28,703 nt of DNA from Theristus sp. LFF4_11 (GCA_030248135.1 JASANC010002995.1:1-28703); one strand, 5' to 3'. Shown: positions 1 to 11,511, numbered from the stretch's first letter. Notes: generated from the sequence alone by a model not told the origin. A program made the numbers and translations.

Positions 1-12
1 GGGGGGGGGGGT

Positions 13-1663
13 CAGTACCGTGGGCGGGGGGGGGGGGGGGGGGGGGGGGGGGGCTGTCCCCCCCAGAGCACCCGAGACTGTCGGGTGGGGGGGGGGGGGT
101 GGGGGCACCGTGCCACCCCCCCTAAAACCGGGCACCCCCCCCCCCCCCATCGTACCCCCCCCCCCCTCGAAAATTTGGCCGACACCCCCCCACCCCCCCA
201 TGAAATTTTGTCTATGTGACATTCCCCCCCAAAATTTTCTGCACACCCTAAAATTTTTTTCGAAAATCATGATTTTTTGTCTATAAAGTCCATAATATAA
301 GCTGAATATATGATAATCTCAACTATCTCTTACTATTGTAATTTTAATGATTTTAAAGAAAAATTTAGCGTTTTTCCTTCAAAATTTAAGCGAAAAATTA
401 TCATGAAGAGGGGGGGGGGGGTAAAAAGTGCTCCACAGAAAATTTTGAAAAAATGCACCCCCCCCCCATAGCACCCCCGGGGGGGGGGTCCCACGTTACC
501 ATAGGTTGGACCCCCCCCCCTCACTTTTTGGTCGGCACCCCCCCCCCCCATGGTATTACTCGAAATTTTTTTTGGGCTCTCACGGTATTTTTAGGCTTTT
601 AAAAAAAAAATTTTTTTTTGATTTTTTTTTTCGTTTTTTTACAAAAAAAAAAATTTGGATTTTTTTTTTAAAACTTAAAAAAAAAATTTGTAAAATTTTT
701 CTTCTACTTTGCTCTGAAAATCTCGGATTTATGGTATAATTTTTTTTTTTTGAAAAGTTCAAACCAAATTTTTTTCCCTTTTTTTTTGTGTGCTTATGTA
801 AATGTCATTATTTGGTCATTTTTTTCGACAAAATTCATGCTTTTCGATTTGGATGACTTCTGTGAGTCAAATTTTGGCGTTGAAATGACTTGGTTCCTGG
901 AATTGAAAATATCGTTTCAGAAATCAAAGAATACTTGCAACTTGCAACGTATTTTTCAGTCGGTAGGCCATGAGATGAACATGATATCTTGTTGATTGGC
1001 GTATGTTAGTGGTAAGTCTCCAATGGATTTGTGTGCGGATATATTGTTAAACAATTTGAGCGGAGATGTTGGTTTAATACCACATCACACGACCAGTTTT
1101 TCAGCTACCCGATATCATGGCCACATGTTGTAACTCTTCAGTGCTGAGCTAAACTAACGTGTTAAACTTGCGTAAACTGTAAGTTGCCCGCAACGTGATC
1201 GCAATATACATGGTGCCCATTTTCTGATACGATGATTTGAAGAGTGGGCTCTCGCCATGTGGCAGATAGTATACCAGCTGGTTGAACCTGAAAGTAAGTG
1301 TCTTAAATGCAAGGACTGGTACCATCGACAGGGGCTGTCGACTTAGCTACAGAAAACAGGAATTTTTGAACACAAGTCAAATTTTGGTAAATTTTTAAAG
1401 AGGAACCACTAAGAACGGTTCAACATTCATGTACACGTGAAAAATTGCCCCAGTTTTACTGTTGAAAATGTAACTTTCCTCTATGAAATGGACATAATTT
1501 CAACAAAACACGATTTTCGCTTTAAAAGTTTCCCGGATCGTTCTGAAAATAGCCTAGATGAACTCAGCTCGACGAGACGCTTCGAACGAACCTAAGGTCT
1601 AAAAAAAAATTTTTTTTTAAAAAAAAAAAAATTTTTTTTTAATTTAAAAAAAAAAACCAAATT
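13..1663 (+). mobile_element. hAT-like non-autonomous element, outer left copy
   Basis: The element begins with CAGTACCGTGGGC at 13, preceded by GGGGGGGT. That is the complement of the ACCCCCCC TSD flanking the right-arm partner. Long G and C runs occupy 25-180 and 410-555. The segment 240-400 matches the hAT copy at 10366 (TTTTCGAAAATCATGATTTT, then ATTATCATG). An internal relic of a terminus lies near 575-595. The interior, 720-1600, is about 0.9 kb of AT-rich DNA with no transposase or other gene that I can see, bounded by A/T hairpin runs at 600-700 and 1603-1668. The distal terminus present in the right-arm copy is deleted here, so the end point is approximate. Confidence 0.72.
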
Positions 1664-2969
<1,306 letters not shown>

Positions 2970-3050
2970 TTTTGATTGTCGAATTTTTGTCGTGCAAGTA
3001 AAAGTCGTCCTGTACAGTTTGCGTCAATTTTTTTGGCACGTTTAACTGAA

Positions 3051-3418
3051 ATTTGTCGCCTCCGTGGCTCGATGGTTAGCTCGTTCGCCTTCAACCCAGA
3101 AGGTGACGGGTTCGATCCCCCACGGAGGATGACAAACTGCCGCCAGTGTAGCTCTCTACTCTAATAACTACTCTGGTTTTCAACTAAAGCTTTCGGATTC
3201 GCTGCCCTACGAAGATATAGCGACCGCAGGCCACCGAAACAGAAATCGGGCCAAGATCACTGGTACTTCCAGGACAGAGCGGGGCTTAGATGCTGTCCCC
3301 CTCACGTGGCGAGGGTATTGGTTCCACGGGATGGTGAGCCGTCCGTCTCAATCCCACCGGAGTTTGGTACCTTCGGGTTTCCAAAATCGGTGGGGGCGTG
3401 CTTCAAATAAAAAAAATC
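3051..3418 (+). mobile_element. tRNA-derived SINE, copy 1 (left arm)
   Basis: The head at 3058-3130 is tRNA-like. Acceptor halves GCCTCCG and CGGAGG pair, the A box is TGGCTCGATGG (3065-3075) and the B box is GGTTCGATCCC (3109-3119), matching the RNA polymerase III consensus. A body of about 280 bp follows, then an A-rich tail, AAATAAAAAAAATC. The same head, body and tail recur at 5321-5697, 21902-22283 and 24263-24635. It lies about 80 bp upstream of the kinase ATG, pointing away from it. The T-stem and anticodon stem have mismatches, so this is a SINE head and not a working tRNA gene. Confidence 0.85.
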
Positions 3419-4332
3419 GGAGTGTCACACAAACGAGCCAACAAATTAATGGCCCGTTTGTACCGCAAATGCACGAAGAACGACAGCAATAACAAACGGA
3501 ACGGACCAACAATTTTTTAGGCCGCCAAACCAGGCCCGGTCGGAACAGTCCCGTCATATTTTAGAATGGTCGGAGCAGGCCCAACCAAACCAAAGATCAA
3601 GTGGATTGTCATTTTTAATTTTGCGTTGTTCCTAGAAGTTTGGGTTTGCTCCGATTGGTCAGGCCTGATTTGACAGGTCTGGGTTGGCCGCCTGCCTCGA
3701 CGGTTTTGTGTACAAGGCACACAACATGACACACCGTTCACTTTTCTCAGAAACTGCGCTGCGCGAAAGACAAGAAAGACGTCGCCATTGTTTCACTTTC
3801 TCCATTTCAATCAGTTTAACAAAAATTTTCAAAATTCGAGACTTGCCGCTTGACGACGACGTTGACCTTGACCATCATTGCCATTACCAATGGTCGTTGA
3901 AGATTCAGAATAAAAGTACTGAGCACCTGATACTGCGCAAGCATGGGAACAAAAATTAGAATTGTCGAACTACGTCGCTGGTTGATTTCAACACAAAAAG
4001 CGAACGTTTGTTCAAGCAATTCAGCAAAAACCCATGGCAAGCTCCAGTACACCCGGTCAATAATCTTGATCCAAATGAATGCAGTTGACTTGCAAAATTC
4101 CACTTTCAAGGGTCGTTGCGTTGCTGGCACGGCGACAGCCGATATTTGTATCGATCGTCGTCGGGCTGTTTTGCTGTTATATACTGTTTCTTTTTATTCA
4201 GCAATTAACTAACCAACCGTCACCGCGGACTGCGACGCCGACGCTTGCAAACAATAAAACATGAACCAAACATAAAAATCCAAACTTCAATTTCCTTCAG
4301 CCAGCATGACACAACCACAAATCAAAACCGTA
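3419..4332. other. Near-identical segment with no recognised gene
   Basis: This stretch matches 23346-24262 inverted. By eye, most of 3517-4200 shows no or very few differences; the 91-codon frame at 3684-3959 and its partner at 23722-23997 translate identically. The same is true of reverse-strand frames through the same DNA, so identity here reflects recent copying or conversion and not protein conservation. A TATA-like ATATAC/GTATAT stretch occurs near 4177. No open frame resembles a family I know. Confidence 0.6.
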
Positions 4333-4441
4333 ATGCTTCTTTATTCAAAACGCACGCGCACATGTTTCAGTATGCTCATGCTCATCTTCCACTAGCGCAA
4401 TGCACACGCTCCGCACCTGTCACTGCACACGCTCCGATCTT
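4333..4441 (-). repeat. GC-rich dispersed module with ATGAGC repeats and AATAAA
   Basis: On the minus strand the module reads: CACGCTCCG repeats, GCGCTAGTGG, tandem ATGAGCATGAGCAT, then a GTGCGCGTGCGTTTT block and GAATAAAGAAGC. Related copies lie at 11381-11460 (minus), 16245-16320 (plus), 23245-23345 (plus) and 26060-26150 (plus). The poly(A)-signal-like AATAAA at the same place in three copies suggests a transcribed unit or an old retroelement 3' end. Function is unknown. Confidence 0.55.
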
Positions 4442-5130
4442 GCGTGATTAGGAAAGATACTAAAACGTCCCAAACAATCAAGGAACACAACAAGGAAAGG
4501 AATGCCAAATTAAATTGAAGTTGACGACACTGATGAGTACAGTGTAGCCGAATGAACATAGCAGTCCTTGTATTCTCCATCAGGCTGGATCAGTCGCAGA
4601 CTAGAGTTGTGTTTTCAAGAATGCCAAGATAATTCCTAATCGTGTGTACACGGGAGAATGAATGAACTGAATAGTACAAGAATCAATTAGTTTAAAACAC
4701 ACATCAAATTTGACACACAATTTGATTTCTGAAGGTCTTTTTTCTTTCATTCAAATTTTGCGCGCTCCTTGCACCCTGAAAAAAGGGGGCTACGCTTGAA
4801 CGGCATTCGGTTCCATTAAACGAACGATTTATCTGCCGAACGAAGTGCTGCTTTGCTGTGCAGGTCGGTTTTGGCGGTTGTTCTTTGTTCTAGAGATATA
4901 AACTTGATTTGATCAAGTGATCTGATCAAGTCATCAAAGATGCGTCACCCACCACTGAGCAAAATGGAACCGAGTTAAGGCGTTGATTGGAGTTAGTGGC
5001 AGGGGGCAGGTGATCAATCCCAGCAGTCCACGGGGGTCACCAATCAACCAATAGGAGCAAGCTGAATGTGATCCGTTGCACTCGCACAGGCTGTGCTCAG
5101 TTTGACACGATCCAATCAAGTTTCACCAGG
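4442..5130. other. No gene seen; mirrored unique DNA
   Basis: This stretch matches 22560-23230 inverted. It contains overlapping palindromic TGATCA motifs at 4905-4935 (TTGATCAAGTGATCTGATCA). No exon with family similarity is visible. If the cyclophilin fragment once had its first exon upstream, it is not recognisable here. Confidence 0.5.
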
Positions 5131-5320
5131 GAAACACAAAGCGCCGACCGCCGCCCGAGAGCCCGGGGCGTGATCCCGGGATTCATGATACAGGCCAATG
5201 CGAAAGAGGTGCGCACGCGCACGCCACACTCTGGGCGACGAGCCGCGGGACGGAACGGCCAATGCGGCGGACCTGTGTGTTGTCAACACTGGCACGCATT
5301 GCAACAGCAGTTGGTGGCAG

Positions 5321-5697
5321 ATTTATTTTATTTATAGGGGGCCCCACCGATTCCGGCAAGCCCGAAGGTACCAAACTCCGGCAGGATTGTGCGGTACGGC
5401 CGGCTCCCCACCCCGCGGGACCAATACTCCCGCCACGTGGGGCGACATCCGTCTAAGCCCCGCTCGTCCTGGGGGCACCAGTGATCTTGGGGCCCGATTT
5501 CGGTTTCAGTGGCCTGCGGTCGCTAGAACCCCGCAGGGCAGCGAATCCGAAAAGCTTTAGGGCTGTAAGCGGCAGTGCAGGTATTGTGAGTAGAGAGCTA
5601 CACCGGCGGCAGTTTGTCATCCTCCATAAACACCGAACCCGTCACCTCCTGAGTTGAAGGCGCACGTGCGAACCACCGGGCCTTAGAGGCGACATTT
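5321..5697 (-). mobile_element. tRNA-derived SINE, copy 2 (left arm)
   Basis: Same family as 3051-3418, in opposite orientation, inside the cyclophilin intron. The tRNA-like head starts at 5690 reading leftward, and the A/T-rich tail is at 5321-5337. The B box is damaged: the complement reads AACACCGAACCC where other copies have GGGATCGAACCC. This copy has therefore probably lost its internal promoter, while the mirrored copy at 21902 keeps an intact B box. Confidence 0.82.
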
Positions 5698-5734
5698 ACC
5701 ACGTTGCAGCACCAACGCCGTCGCGCAAGTATGG

Positions 5735-6030
5735 TGTATCGCAGGTTGGGTGGATTTATTCAAACGCTGTTCGGAACTCAAATGACGTCATTTGCTTTAA
5801 AAACGCCCGTTTGTCAGAGTGACAGCCACTAACATGTTAAGATTGGTGTGACTGATTTGACATTCACTACTAACTTACTGGAAGAATGTATCGCATATTG
5901 GGGATTTATTCAGACGTGTTCAGACTAAATGACGTCATTTGCTTTAAAACGCCCGTTTCTCAAAAGTACAGACACTAAAATGTCAGTTTGGTATGACTGA
6001 TCTGACATTCACTATTTGTTTACGGGAAGC
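5735..6030 (+). repeat. Two-unit tandem repeat with TGACGTCA cores
   Basis: Two units of roughly 145-152 bp (5735-5886 and 5887-6030) each run TGTATCGCA, GGATTTATTCA, AATGACGTCATTTGCTTTAA, CGCCCGTTT, and end TGACATTCACTA. The TGACGTCA palindrome (5783-5790 and 5930-5937) matches the CREB/ATF site consensus and is unchanged in all four units across both arms. It sits just beyond the SINE 5' end. Whether it is a regulatory module or a relic is unknown. Confidence 0.75.
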
Positions 6031-6430
6031 AATCGACTAAATGGGAAGTCTGGTTTAAAAGTGGTGGTCCGCAAGCGCATGTCTAGCGGCGCGTGACTCA
6101 TTTCAGTGGGATATGTTTGAAAAGTAGGTCGTACATAAAAAGTGCAAAAGAACCTGAAGCGGTTTCTTTCTCGCAAAAACTCGATCGAACCATCGCGGCT
6201 GATATGCAAATAATTCGTCTCAACTCCCTGTCCGCCTCTCCCCGTTTCTGGAGCTGGATTTCATGCGCGGCAACGGGAACGGCGAGTCGATCTACGAAGC
6301 GAAGTTTGCCGATAAAAAACTTTCGTGTCCGCCACACAGTGAAGCGAATGCTTAGCATGGCAAACGAAGGTAGCGACACCAACGGCTCGCAGTTCTTCAG
6401 AACAACAGTCGCGAAGCCTGGTCGCGGCAG

Positions 6431-6837
6431 GTTTTTAATTTTCATTCAAACGCGCAGTACGAACGAAAAACGTCGAAAGAAGAAAGGACCAAAGAAAAAG
6501 ACCATTCTTTAATTCAATCAAATTGCCTTGCCACTTCGTCAGTCAGTGAACTTACTGACGTTTCAAAACACAACACGGAAATTGCACCAGCACGTCACCC
6601 TCAAAAATTGATGATTTTTACTTTCCTATAAATTTCATCGTTTGTCGTCACCTTCATTTTCACGTAGTTGTTCAACACAATAAAAAACACAAAACAAACG
6701 AATTTCTTTTTCTTCGTTTGTTAAATTTGAGCAAATAAATCAACTTTTTTGAAGCCTACCGAGGAATCATCACATTTTACGACTCGCTGGGATCGACTGA
6801 TCCCGAAAAACCCCCGACGCGACGTTGCAACCGCAGT
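6431..6837. other. No gene seen
   Basis: AT-rich DNA matching 20784-21182 inverted, with many differences between arms. Repeated AATAAA-like motifs occur near 6680 and 6733. The last cyclophilin exons expected here cannot be found. Confidence 0.5.
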
Positions 6838-6924
6838 CATCATATCCGACTGTTTGGACAACGTCCATTGTGAATGCGAAGAAATCCGTGCCGTCTTCCG
6901 TCAGCTAAAGTGAGACAACGAATG
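6838..6924 (+). pseudogene. Exon-like fragment, unrecognised (left copy)
   Basis: The frame reads SDCLDNVHCECEEIRAVFRQLK and then a stop. In the right arm the same place opens with ATG and runs 27 codons to a good splice donor. Here the ATG is ATA and a stop follows QLK. It looks like a decayed first coding exon of an acidic, probably helical protein. I do not recognise the family. Confidence 0.35.
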
Positions 6925-7311
6925 GTGAGGAGTCTCACTCCAGTGATCAGTTTTGTAGTGCAGTTTGAGACCAAAACGGGGAACAGCTTTGTTTCATTTG
7001 TTGGCAAATTCTGAAAGTTTTCTGATTCATTGCAAAAAGTTCACGTTGTGGTTCGATAATTTACATTCTTCTAATTGACACTAGTTATTCTCTTGCGAAC
7101 GGTGAACAAATACAGGCGATGTTTTGAATCTCAGTTTTTTGCAGGAGGCACTTCCGCATGTTTTTAGACAGTCTCGATGTCGCTGAGCGAAATTCAACCA
7201 GGAACGCGGCGACCGGCACAAGGAGCACGGAGCTTGAACGTGCGAGCGAAAGCGGCAAGTTTGAGTCATTTATAGTGAATTACCCAGCTGTTTGTTTGCA
7301 GAAGTGTCGCT

Positions 7312-7435
7312 TGATGAATCAAAGACTAGATTCTAAAAAAGTGAAAATCGGGATGTTTTTTTATTAATTTTTTCAATTTGTAAATTAATTAAAAAAGTTC
7401 CAAATGGAGCAGAAAATTCTGATGGTCGACAAAAA
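7312..7435 (-). repeat. AT-rich dispersed repeat, copy A
   Basis: On the minus strand the order is GTCGACCATCAGA, TTTTAATTAATTTACAAATT, CATC, GATTTTCACTTTTTT, AATCTAGTC. A related order is seen at 12745-12865 (plus), at 12362-12470 (minus, more diverged) and in the right arm at 14885-14970, 15225-15360 and 20200-20315. It is a multicopy non-coding repeat of about 110-125 bp with no visible coding capacity. Confidence 0.55.
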
Positions 7436-7650
7436 ACTGACGTTCCTGGTTTTCCACTTGACCATCATCTTGCAGTTTGCCGTGTCTTCTATGCTGCATC
7501 TTGTATCATCATCCTACTCATTTTCGTGAGTTACGATTCATTCGTGAAATTGTGAATCAGGAAACTTTGAATTTTTTAAGGAAAAACTGCAATGATTTTT
7601 AGATTCATCCTAATTTTTCTTGGGTTGGCTTGTAGCCAACGTCAGTTTTT

Positions 7651-7843
7651 GCTTTGTGGGCCAGCATGATACCACGAGGGCTGACACTGTTTTTGCCAGC
7701 TTCGCCCAGTAAAGTAAGTCCGTGGCGACTCGTCGCCGACTTGTCGAACGGACGAGGTCGGTTGTTGCCGCGGTCTTCGCTTGCGAAACCGCAAAAACAG
7801 TGTCCAACCCTCGCGGTGTGAATCCTCAGCACACCACAGTCGG
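7651..7843. mobile_element. Imperfect hairpin element (left copy)
   Basis: The left half reads TTTGTGGG..., CCACGAGGGCTG, ACACTGTTTTTGCC, TTCGCC. The right half is its imperfect complement: GCGAAACCGCAAAAACAGTG, CCAACCCTCGCGGTGT, CTCAGCACACCACA. The arms are about 60 bp, with a GC-rich loop of roughly 75 bp. This is typical of a small foldback MITE, but no clear TSD is visible. A small palindrome, TTGGCTTGTAGCCAA, lies at 7625-7639. The reverse-strand frame of 153 codons across this region is probably a by-product. Confidence 0.6.
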
Positions 7844-8084
7844 GTCGCCCTTGAGCGAAGCGCAGAAATTCGAAACTTGATAAGACCTTTATGCCAAAAC
7901 AAACAATGAAACTAAATTTAAAAATTTTAGAATGATCTGAGGAACGACGTGGTTTGGCGTTTTGCATCGCATTCCACATAAATGCCGTGGCATCATCAAG
8001 AATCTGGGTGTTCATCTCCGCTAGCCATATCTCTTCGTTTCCTCTCTCACTCATCCGCAACGTCACTCCACGGATAGTGCTTTT

Positions 8085-8459
8085 TTATGTGCTTCGTTCC
8101 AAACACATTGTTGTTTCATTGAGCTGAATAAAAGTTTTTTTCAGGATTGAACTGTTTTGACGAGGTTCGGCGAATGCGATTAGACAACCGTTATGATTAA
8201 ACGAGCATGAGCACAACGACCCGCAACGATTTTGTTCACACAGGGTGCTGATGGCAACAGCAATGATGTTGGATGGTGAGTTGTCGGCGACGCAAAGGAC
8301 GCAGCTGTTATTCGGTGAAAACTGAATTGAGGGGCGCTCTGGTTGACCGAGATTTTTTTGCTGACGTGAACTGTATGAAATAGACAACATCGAATTTTTA
8401 TTCCGGTGGTCATAAATTTCAAAAGTTTGCCAAAAATTTTTTTGAATCACCACAACCAA
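8085..8459 (-). pseudogene. Exon-like open frame with weak WD40 flavour (left copy)
   Basis: The frame contains RPSIQFSPNNSCVLCVADN and FNHNGCLIAFAEP, which look like beta strands of a WD40 propeller, but no WD or GH dipeptide confirms it. The right-arm partner (19191-19505) keeps the frame but changes many residues, so there is no sign of selection on the protein. A CATACAG acceptor-like site precedes the best part, and AAACAG precedes the end. Treated as a possible exon relic; identity uncertain. Confidence 0.3.
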
Positions 8460-9566
8460 TTAACGCCCATCGCATCTCGCATGTATGAATGTTTCAACGA
8501 TTACCACCACACCAACGCAATAACATCAAGGTTTTTTTGCTTTTCACATTTGTGATTCGATTTCGTGATCTAGTAAATTCAAGTTTCGTTGATGTTGTTT
8601 TTTTGTTTGAAACAATTGAGGTTGCTTCTTAGGTTCAGAGTCTATGATGGCAGGTGCAATTCAGATTCTGGTTTCAGAATTGGTGAAGGTGAACTGATAT
8701 CGTTTCGTTTCATTTGTCTTGGTAAGATTGTTTTTTTTTTCGGTTTGCGTGCAACTATGTGAATGCAAAAAACACGTGCAGAATGAGTAAGTTGAAAATC
8801 AGTTGGAAGTTGAGTTGAATGAGCCATGCCACAAAGAACCACGTCACAGACGTGTTGGAGGAAGTGTTCATTTCAGTTGAGGTTGTTTCACGTATTCAGT
8901 CCAGCAAGCCGCCGTCCCCATCATACCATCCCCTCCTGTCTCCAGTGAAACGCTGCCTTCACCTGGCAGCCTGTTTTCTCATGTGTCGTCCCATTCCTAC
9001 GTCCTCAGCTGTTTTCACTTTATTCAGCCCACTCCCTTCAATTTCATTTCATTCGGCCTGTTGTGTTTCTGTTTGTCTTGTGGCTTCTTCACTTCGTCCA
9101 ATCGCCGTCGGTTTTCGTTTCTTTTATTTGCCCATTATTGCCGTCGCGTTTCACGAGTTGTTCTTGCAAAACTTAAGACTTAGCCTGTTCTACTTCACGT
9201 TTTAGTTTTCAAATCCTTCAAAAAGGTTCAAACAACAATCGTCGTCACTTTTTTGTTCTTTCTGCTACTTCCGGACATTTCTTAAAAAAGGAAACTTATT
9301 ATTTTTTCAAATTTACTTTGTAAAGCGTGATTTATTCTACGCTTTTTGAATAAAGTAGGCAAACCAATCAAAACCCTTTCCTTTCCTTTTTTTCTTCCTT
9401 TTCTTCAATTTTCTTTCTAATTAGTATTTGTCTGCCACCTTTACAAAACTTTTCCGACAGAGCGTGGTTTATCTGGAGCGGTTTTTAATAAAGCAGGCCA
9501 ACCCAGAAATTCTTGTAAAATACATAACATTTTGTGCAAACAAGCTGCTTGTTTGGTCAGAAACAA
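8460..9566. other. No clear gene; one exon-like stretch at about 8636-8730
   Basis: Matches 18088-19190 inverted. At 8633-8727 a frame reads RVYDGRCNSDSGFRIGEGEL and continues to FRFICL before GGTAAGATTG, a good donor sequence. The mirrored copy changes two residues. The frame at 8819-9205 is serine/leucine rich without family features. Poly-pyrimidine tracts lie at 9380-9415. TTTATTCTACGC and TTTATCTGGAGCGG near 9330 and 9468 look like short duplicates of each other. Confidence 0.35.
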
Positions 9567-9575
9567 TAAAATCTA
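9567..9575 (+). repeat. 9-bp target-site duplication, left side of foldback element
   Basis: TAAAATCTA here is repeated at 12341-12349, directly after the element's other end. In the right arm the mirrored sites read TAGATTTTA (15363-15371) and TGAGATTTTA (18078-18087, one base inserted). Confidence 0.75.
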
Positions 9576-10998
9576 GGGTATTGATAAAACTACAGACCCG
9601 CACCAGACCCGACCCGATAAAAATTGTTGATAAAACTACAGACCCGATGTCGGGTCGGGTCTAGGCCAGAAAAGCGTTGATAAAACTACAGACCCGATGT
9701 TTTTGAAAAAGTGCTCCAAAATTTGAAAAAATCAAAAAAATAAAATTGGCCCAAAATCGGCCAAAATAAACGTAGTTGGCTGGGAACAGGTTGCAAATAT
9801 AAAAAATGTTTTTGTTTGGCGGGAAATTCAAATATTGAATCAAAACGTGTCTGGTCTGGTCACAGTCAGTTTTGTTTGCTTCACGCGGCTGATGTTACAA
9901 GTTCCATATATGACGGTGTGGCTCTGCGAGTAACAAAACATACACGGCAGTTCTGGGCTCGTATTGGCTGCTCATGTTATCGGTTTCCCAACGTGCATGA
10001 GCATCGACTCAGGATTTAGGATTTCCTGGATTTCACGCTTTCACTATTGTTACTGCACGCGGCTGATGTTACACGTTTTGTAAATGATAGAGTGTGGCTA
10101 TGCGAGATACAACACACGACACACAATCTGAAGGACATTTTGCACAAAAAGCGATAATCGCAATCCACATGCACCAATGCACAGCAAAAGCCCTGCGCAG
10201 TACAGCATTGTCGTGTTGTTGCTTTCATAGCCACACTCTGTCATATACGAAACGTGTAACATCAGCTGCATGCAGCAACAATAATGAACGCGTGAAATCC
10301 AGGAAATCCTGATTCGATATTCGACGCTCATGCACGTTGGGAAATCGATAACATGAGCAGCCAATCAGTACCGTGGGCGAGGGGGGTGGGGGTACACACC
10401 ACACCCCCCCAGAGCACCAGAGACCGTCGGGTGGGGGGGGGGGGGGGGGGGGGGCCCCACCGTGCCACCCCCCCATCGGACCCCCCCCTCGAAAATTTGG
10501 CCGACACCCCCCCACACCCCCATGAAATTTTGTCTGGCGGAGACCCCCCCCCCAAAATTTTCCGTACACCCTAAAATTTTTTTCGAAAATCATGATTTTT
10601 TGTCTATAAAGTCCATAATATAAGCTGAATATATGATAACTTGACCATCTTCATTGTAATTTCAACGATTTTGCAGCAAAATTTAGCGTTTTTCCTTCAA
10701 AATTTGAGCGAAAAATTATCATGGGGGGTGGGGGGGTGGACCTAGAGATGTCAAAAAAAAAAATTTTCTATTTTTTTTCTTAAAAAAAAAATTTTTTTTT
10801 AATTTTTTTTTTAAAATGGAAGTTGTTCAGAATTTTTCAGGGAGTCCGAATATCACTATCTGAGGAGCCACCGACTTACCATATGACCCCCACTCATATG
10901 GGAGGAGGGTGAAAATTTCAGACTTGGTTTCGGCGACCCCATTTTCCCACCGACGACATCACGTCTCGTGTTTTGCCTCTCAATTCACCTCAAATAAC

Positions 10999-11139
10999 AT
11001 GGAAACAAGTTCCACAACAAACCGGTGTGATCATGCTGACGACACGAGGCGAAACAGCAACGAGCAACCAACGAAGTTACGCTTGCAGTGGCAGACAGTG
11101 CAATTTCCACCTTTCGAGATCCTGAAAAACGATGCGTAA
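10999..11139 (+). CDS. Small open frame inside hAT cargo (left copy)
   Basis: A 46-residue frame starts METSSTTNRCDHADDT and ends QTVQFPPFEILKNDA before TAA. It is hydrophilic, with no signal peptide or membrane segment. The mirrored frame at 16688-16548 appears identical by eye, but so does the surrounding non-coding DNA. It may be part of a captured host exon or chance. Confidence 0.2.
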   Translation: METSSTTNRCDHADDTRRNSNEQPTKLRLQWQTVQFPPFEILKNDA

Positions 11140-11380
11140 ATGTGAGTTCTCTGCTTCTATCTCACCTTAGCGACATCGGAATTTGTTGAACTAGCCTTTG
11201 CGACGCTCAAGTACTTCAATGCGCGAGTCGATCATCACTCACCAAGGCTGAAAACAGTCGATAAATCAATCCAGAATACCACCTGCAGCGTTGAAGACTA
11301 AGTGACAAGGTAAAGTCAAAGAAAATTTTTGTTGAACTTTCGAAAAATTATGCCAAAAACGGCATTTTCAGCCTGGCGCT

Positions 11381-11460
11381 TCTTTTTTAAAACGCACGCG
11401 CACGGGCATCGGCATGCTCATGCTCATGATCCACTAGCGCGCGTGCACACGCTCCGGCCC
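11381..11460 (-). repeat. GC-rich dispersed module inside hAT (left copy)
   Basis: On the minus strand: GGAGCGTGTGCACGCGCGCT, AGTGGATCATGAGCATGAGC, ATGCCGATGCCC, GTGCGCGTGCGTTTT, AAAAAAGAAGC. It is the closest relative of the modules at 4333-4441 and 26060-26150, although it lies inside a transposon interior. This suggests the transposon picked it up, or that the module is itself mobile. Confidence 0.55.
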
Positions 11461-11511
11461 CAACAGGAACTTGTTCAAAACGCAATTGTTCTCACATCTT
11501 ACTTCCTGAAA

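Larger units (their letters stand above)
5130..6430 (+). pseudogene. Cyclophilin-type prolyl isomerase fragment (left copy, decayed)
   Basis: Cyclophilins catalyse cis-trans isomerisation of prolyl bonds. Two exon remnants are visible. The first keeps only its 3' end, VIPGFMIQ, at 5170-5193; the DNFRQLCTSEKG and GKPLHYKGC parts seen in the right-arm copy are deleted or scrambled. The second (about 6251-6430) keeps [26 protein letters not shown] and DTNGSQFF before a GCAG|GTTTTT donor. The acceptor that reads TTTCTAG in the right arm is TTTCTGG here, and a small indel breaks the frame after the acceptor. A reverse-oriented SINE and a tandem repeat sit between the exons. N-terminal strands and the C-terminal third of the domain are missing. 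It is a pseudogene fragment; the closest pattern is the PPIG/NKTR or CYP40 type. Confidence 0.75.

Noticed and set aside
20..286. Glycine- and proline-rich open frames over the G/C blocks (also near 10353-10593, 15541-15939, 17053-17590, 27660-28170)
   Set aside because: They are translations of homopolymer runs on either strand, change with every indel between copies, and lie within transposon ends.
3058..3130. A functional tRNA gene
   Set aside because: The T-stem and D-stem have mismatches, the anticodon stem does not fit a standard loop, and a conserved 280-bp body and A-rich tail follow. It is a SINE head.
3684..3959. Conserved 91-residue protein, identical in both arms
   Set aside because: Overlapping frames on the opposite strand are equally identical, so the identity is of the DNA and not selected protein.
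7605..8066. 153-residue minus-strand protein
   Set aside because: It crosses the hairpin element, is not kept in the right arm as a single frame and has no family features.
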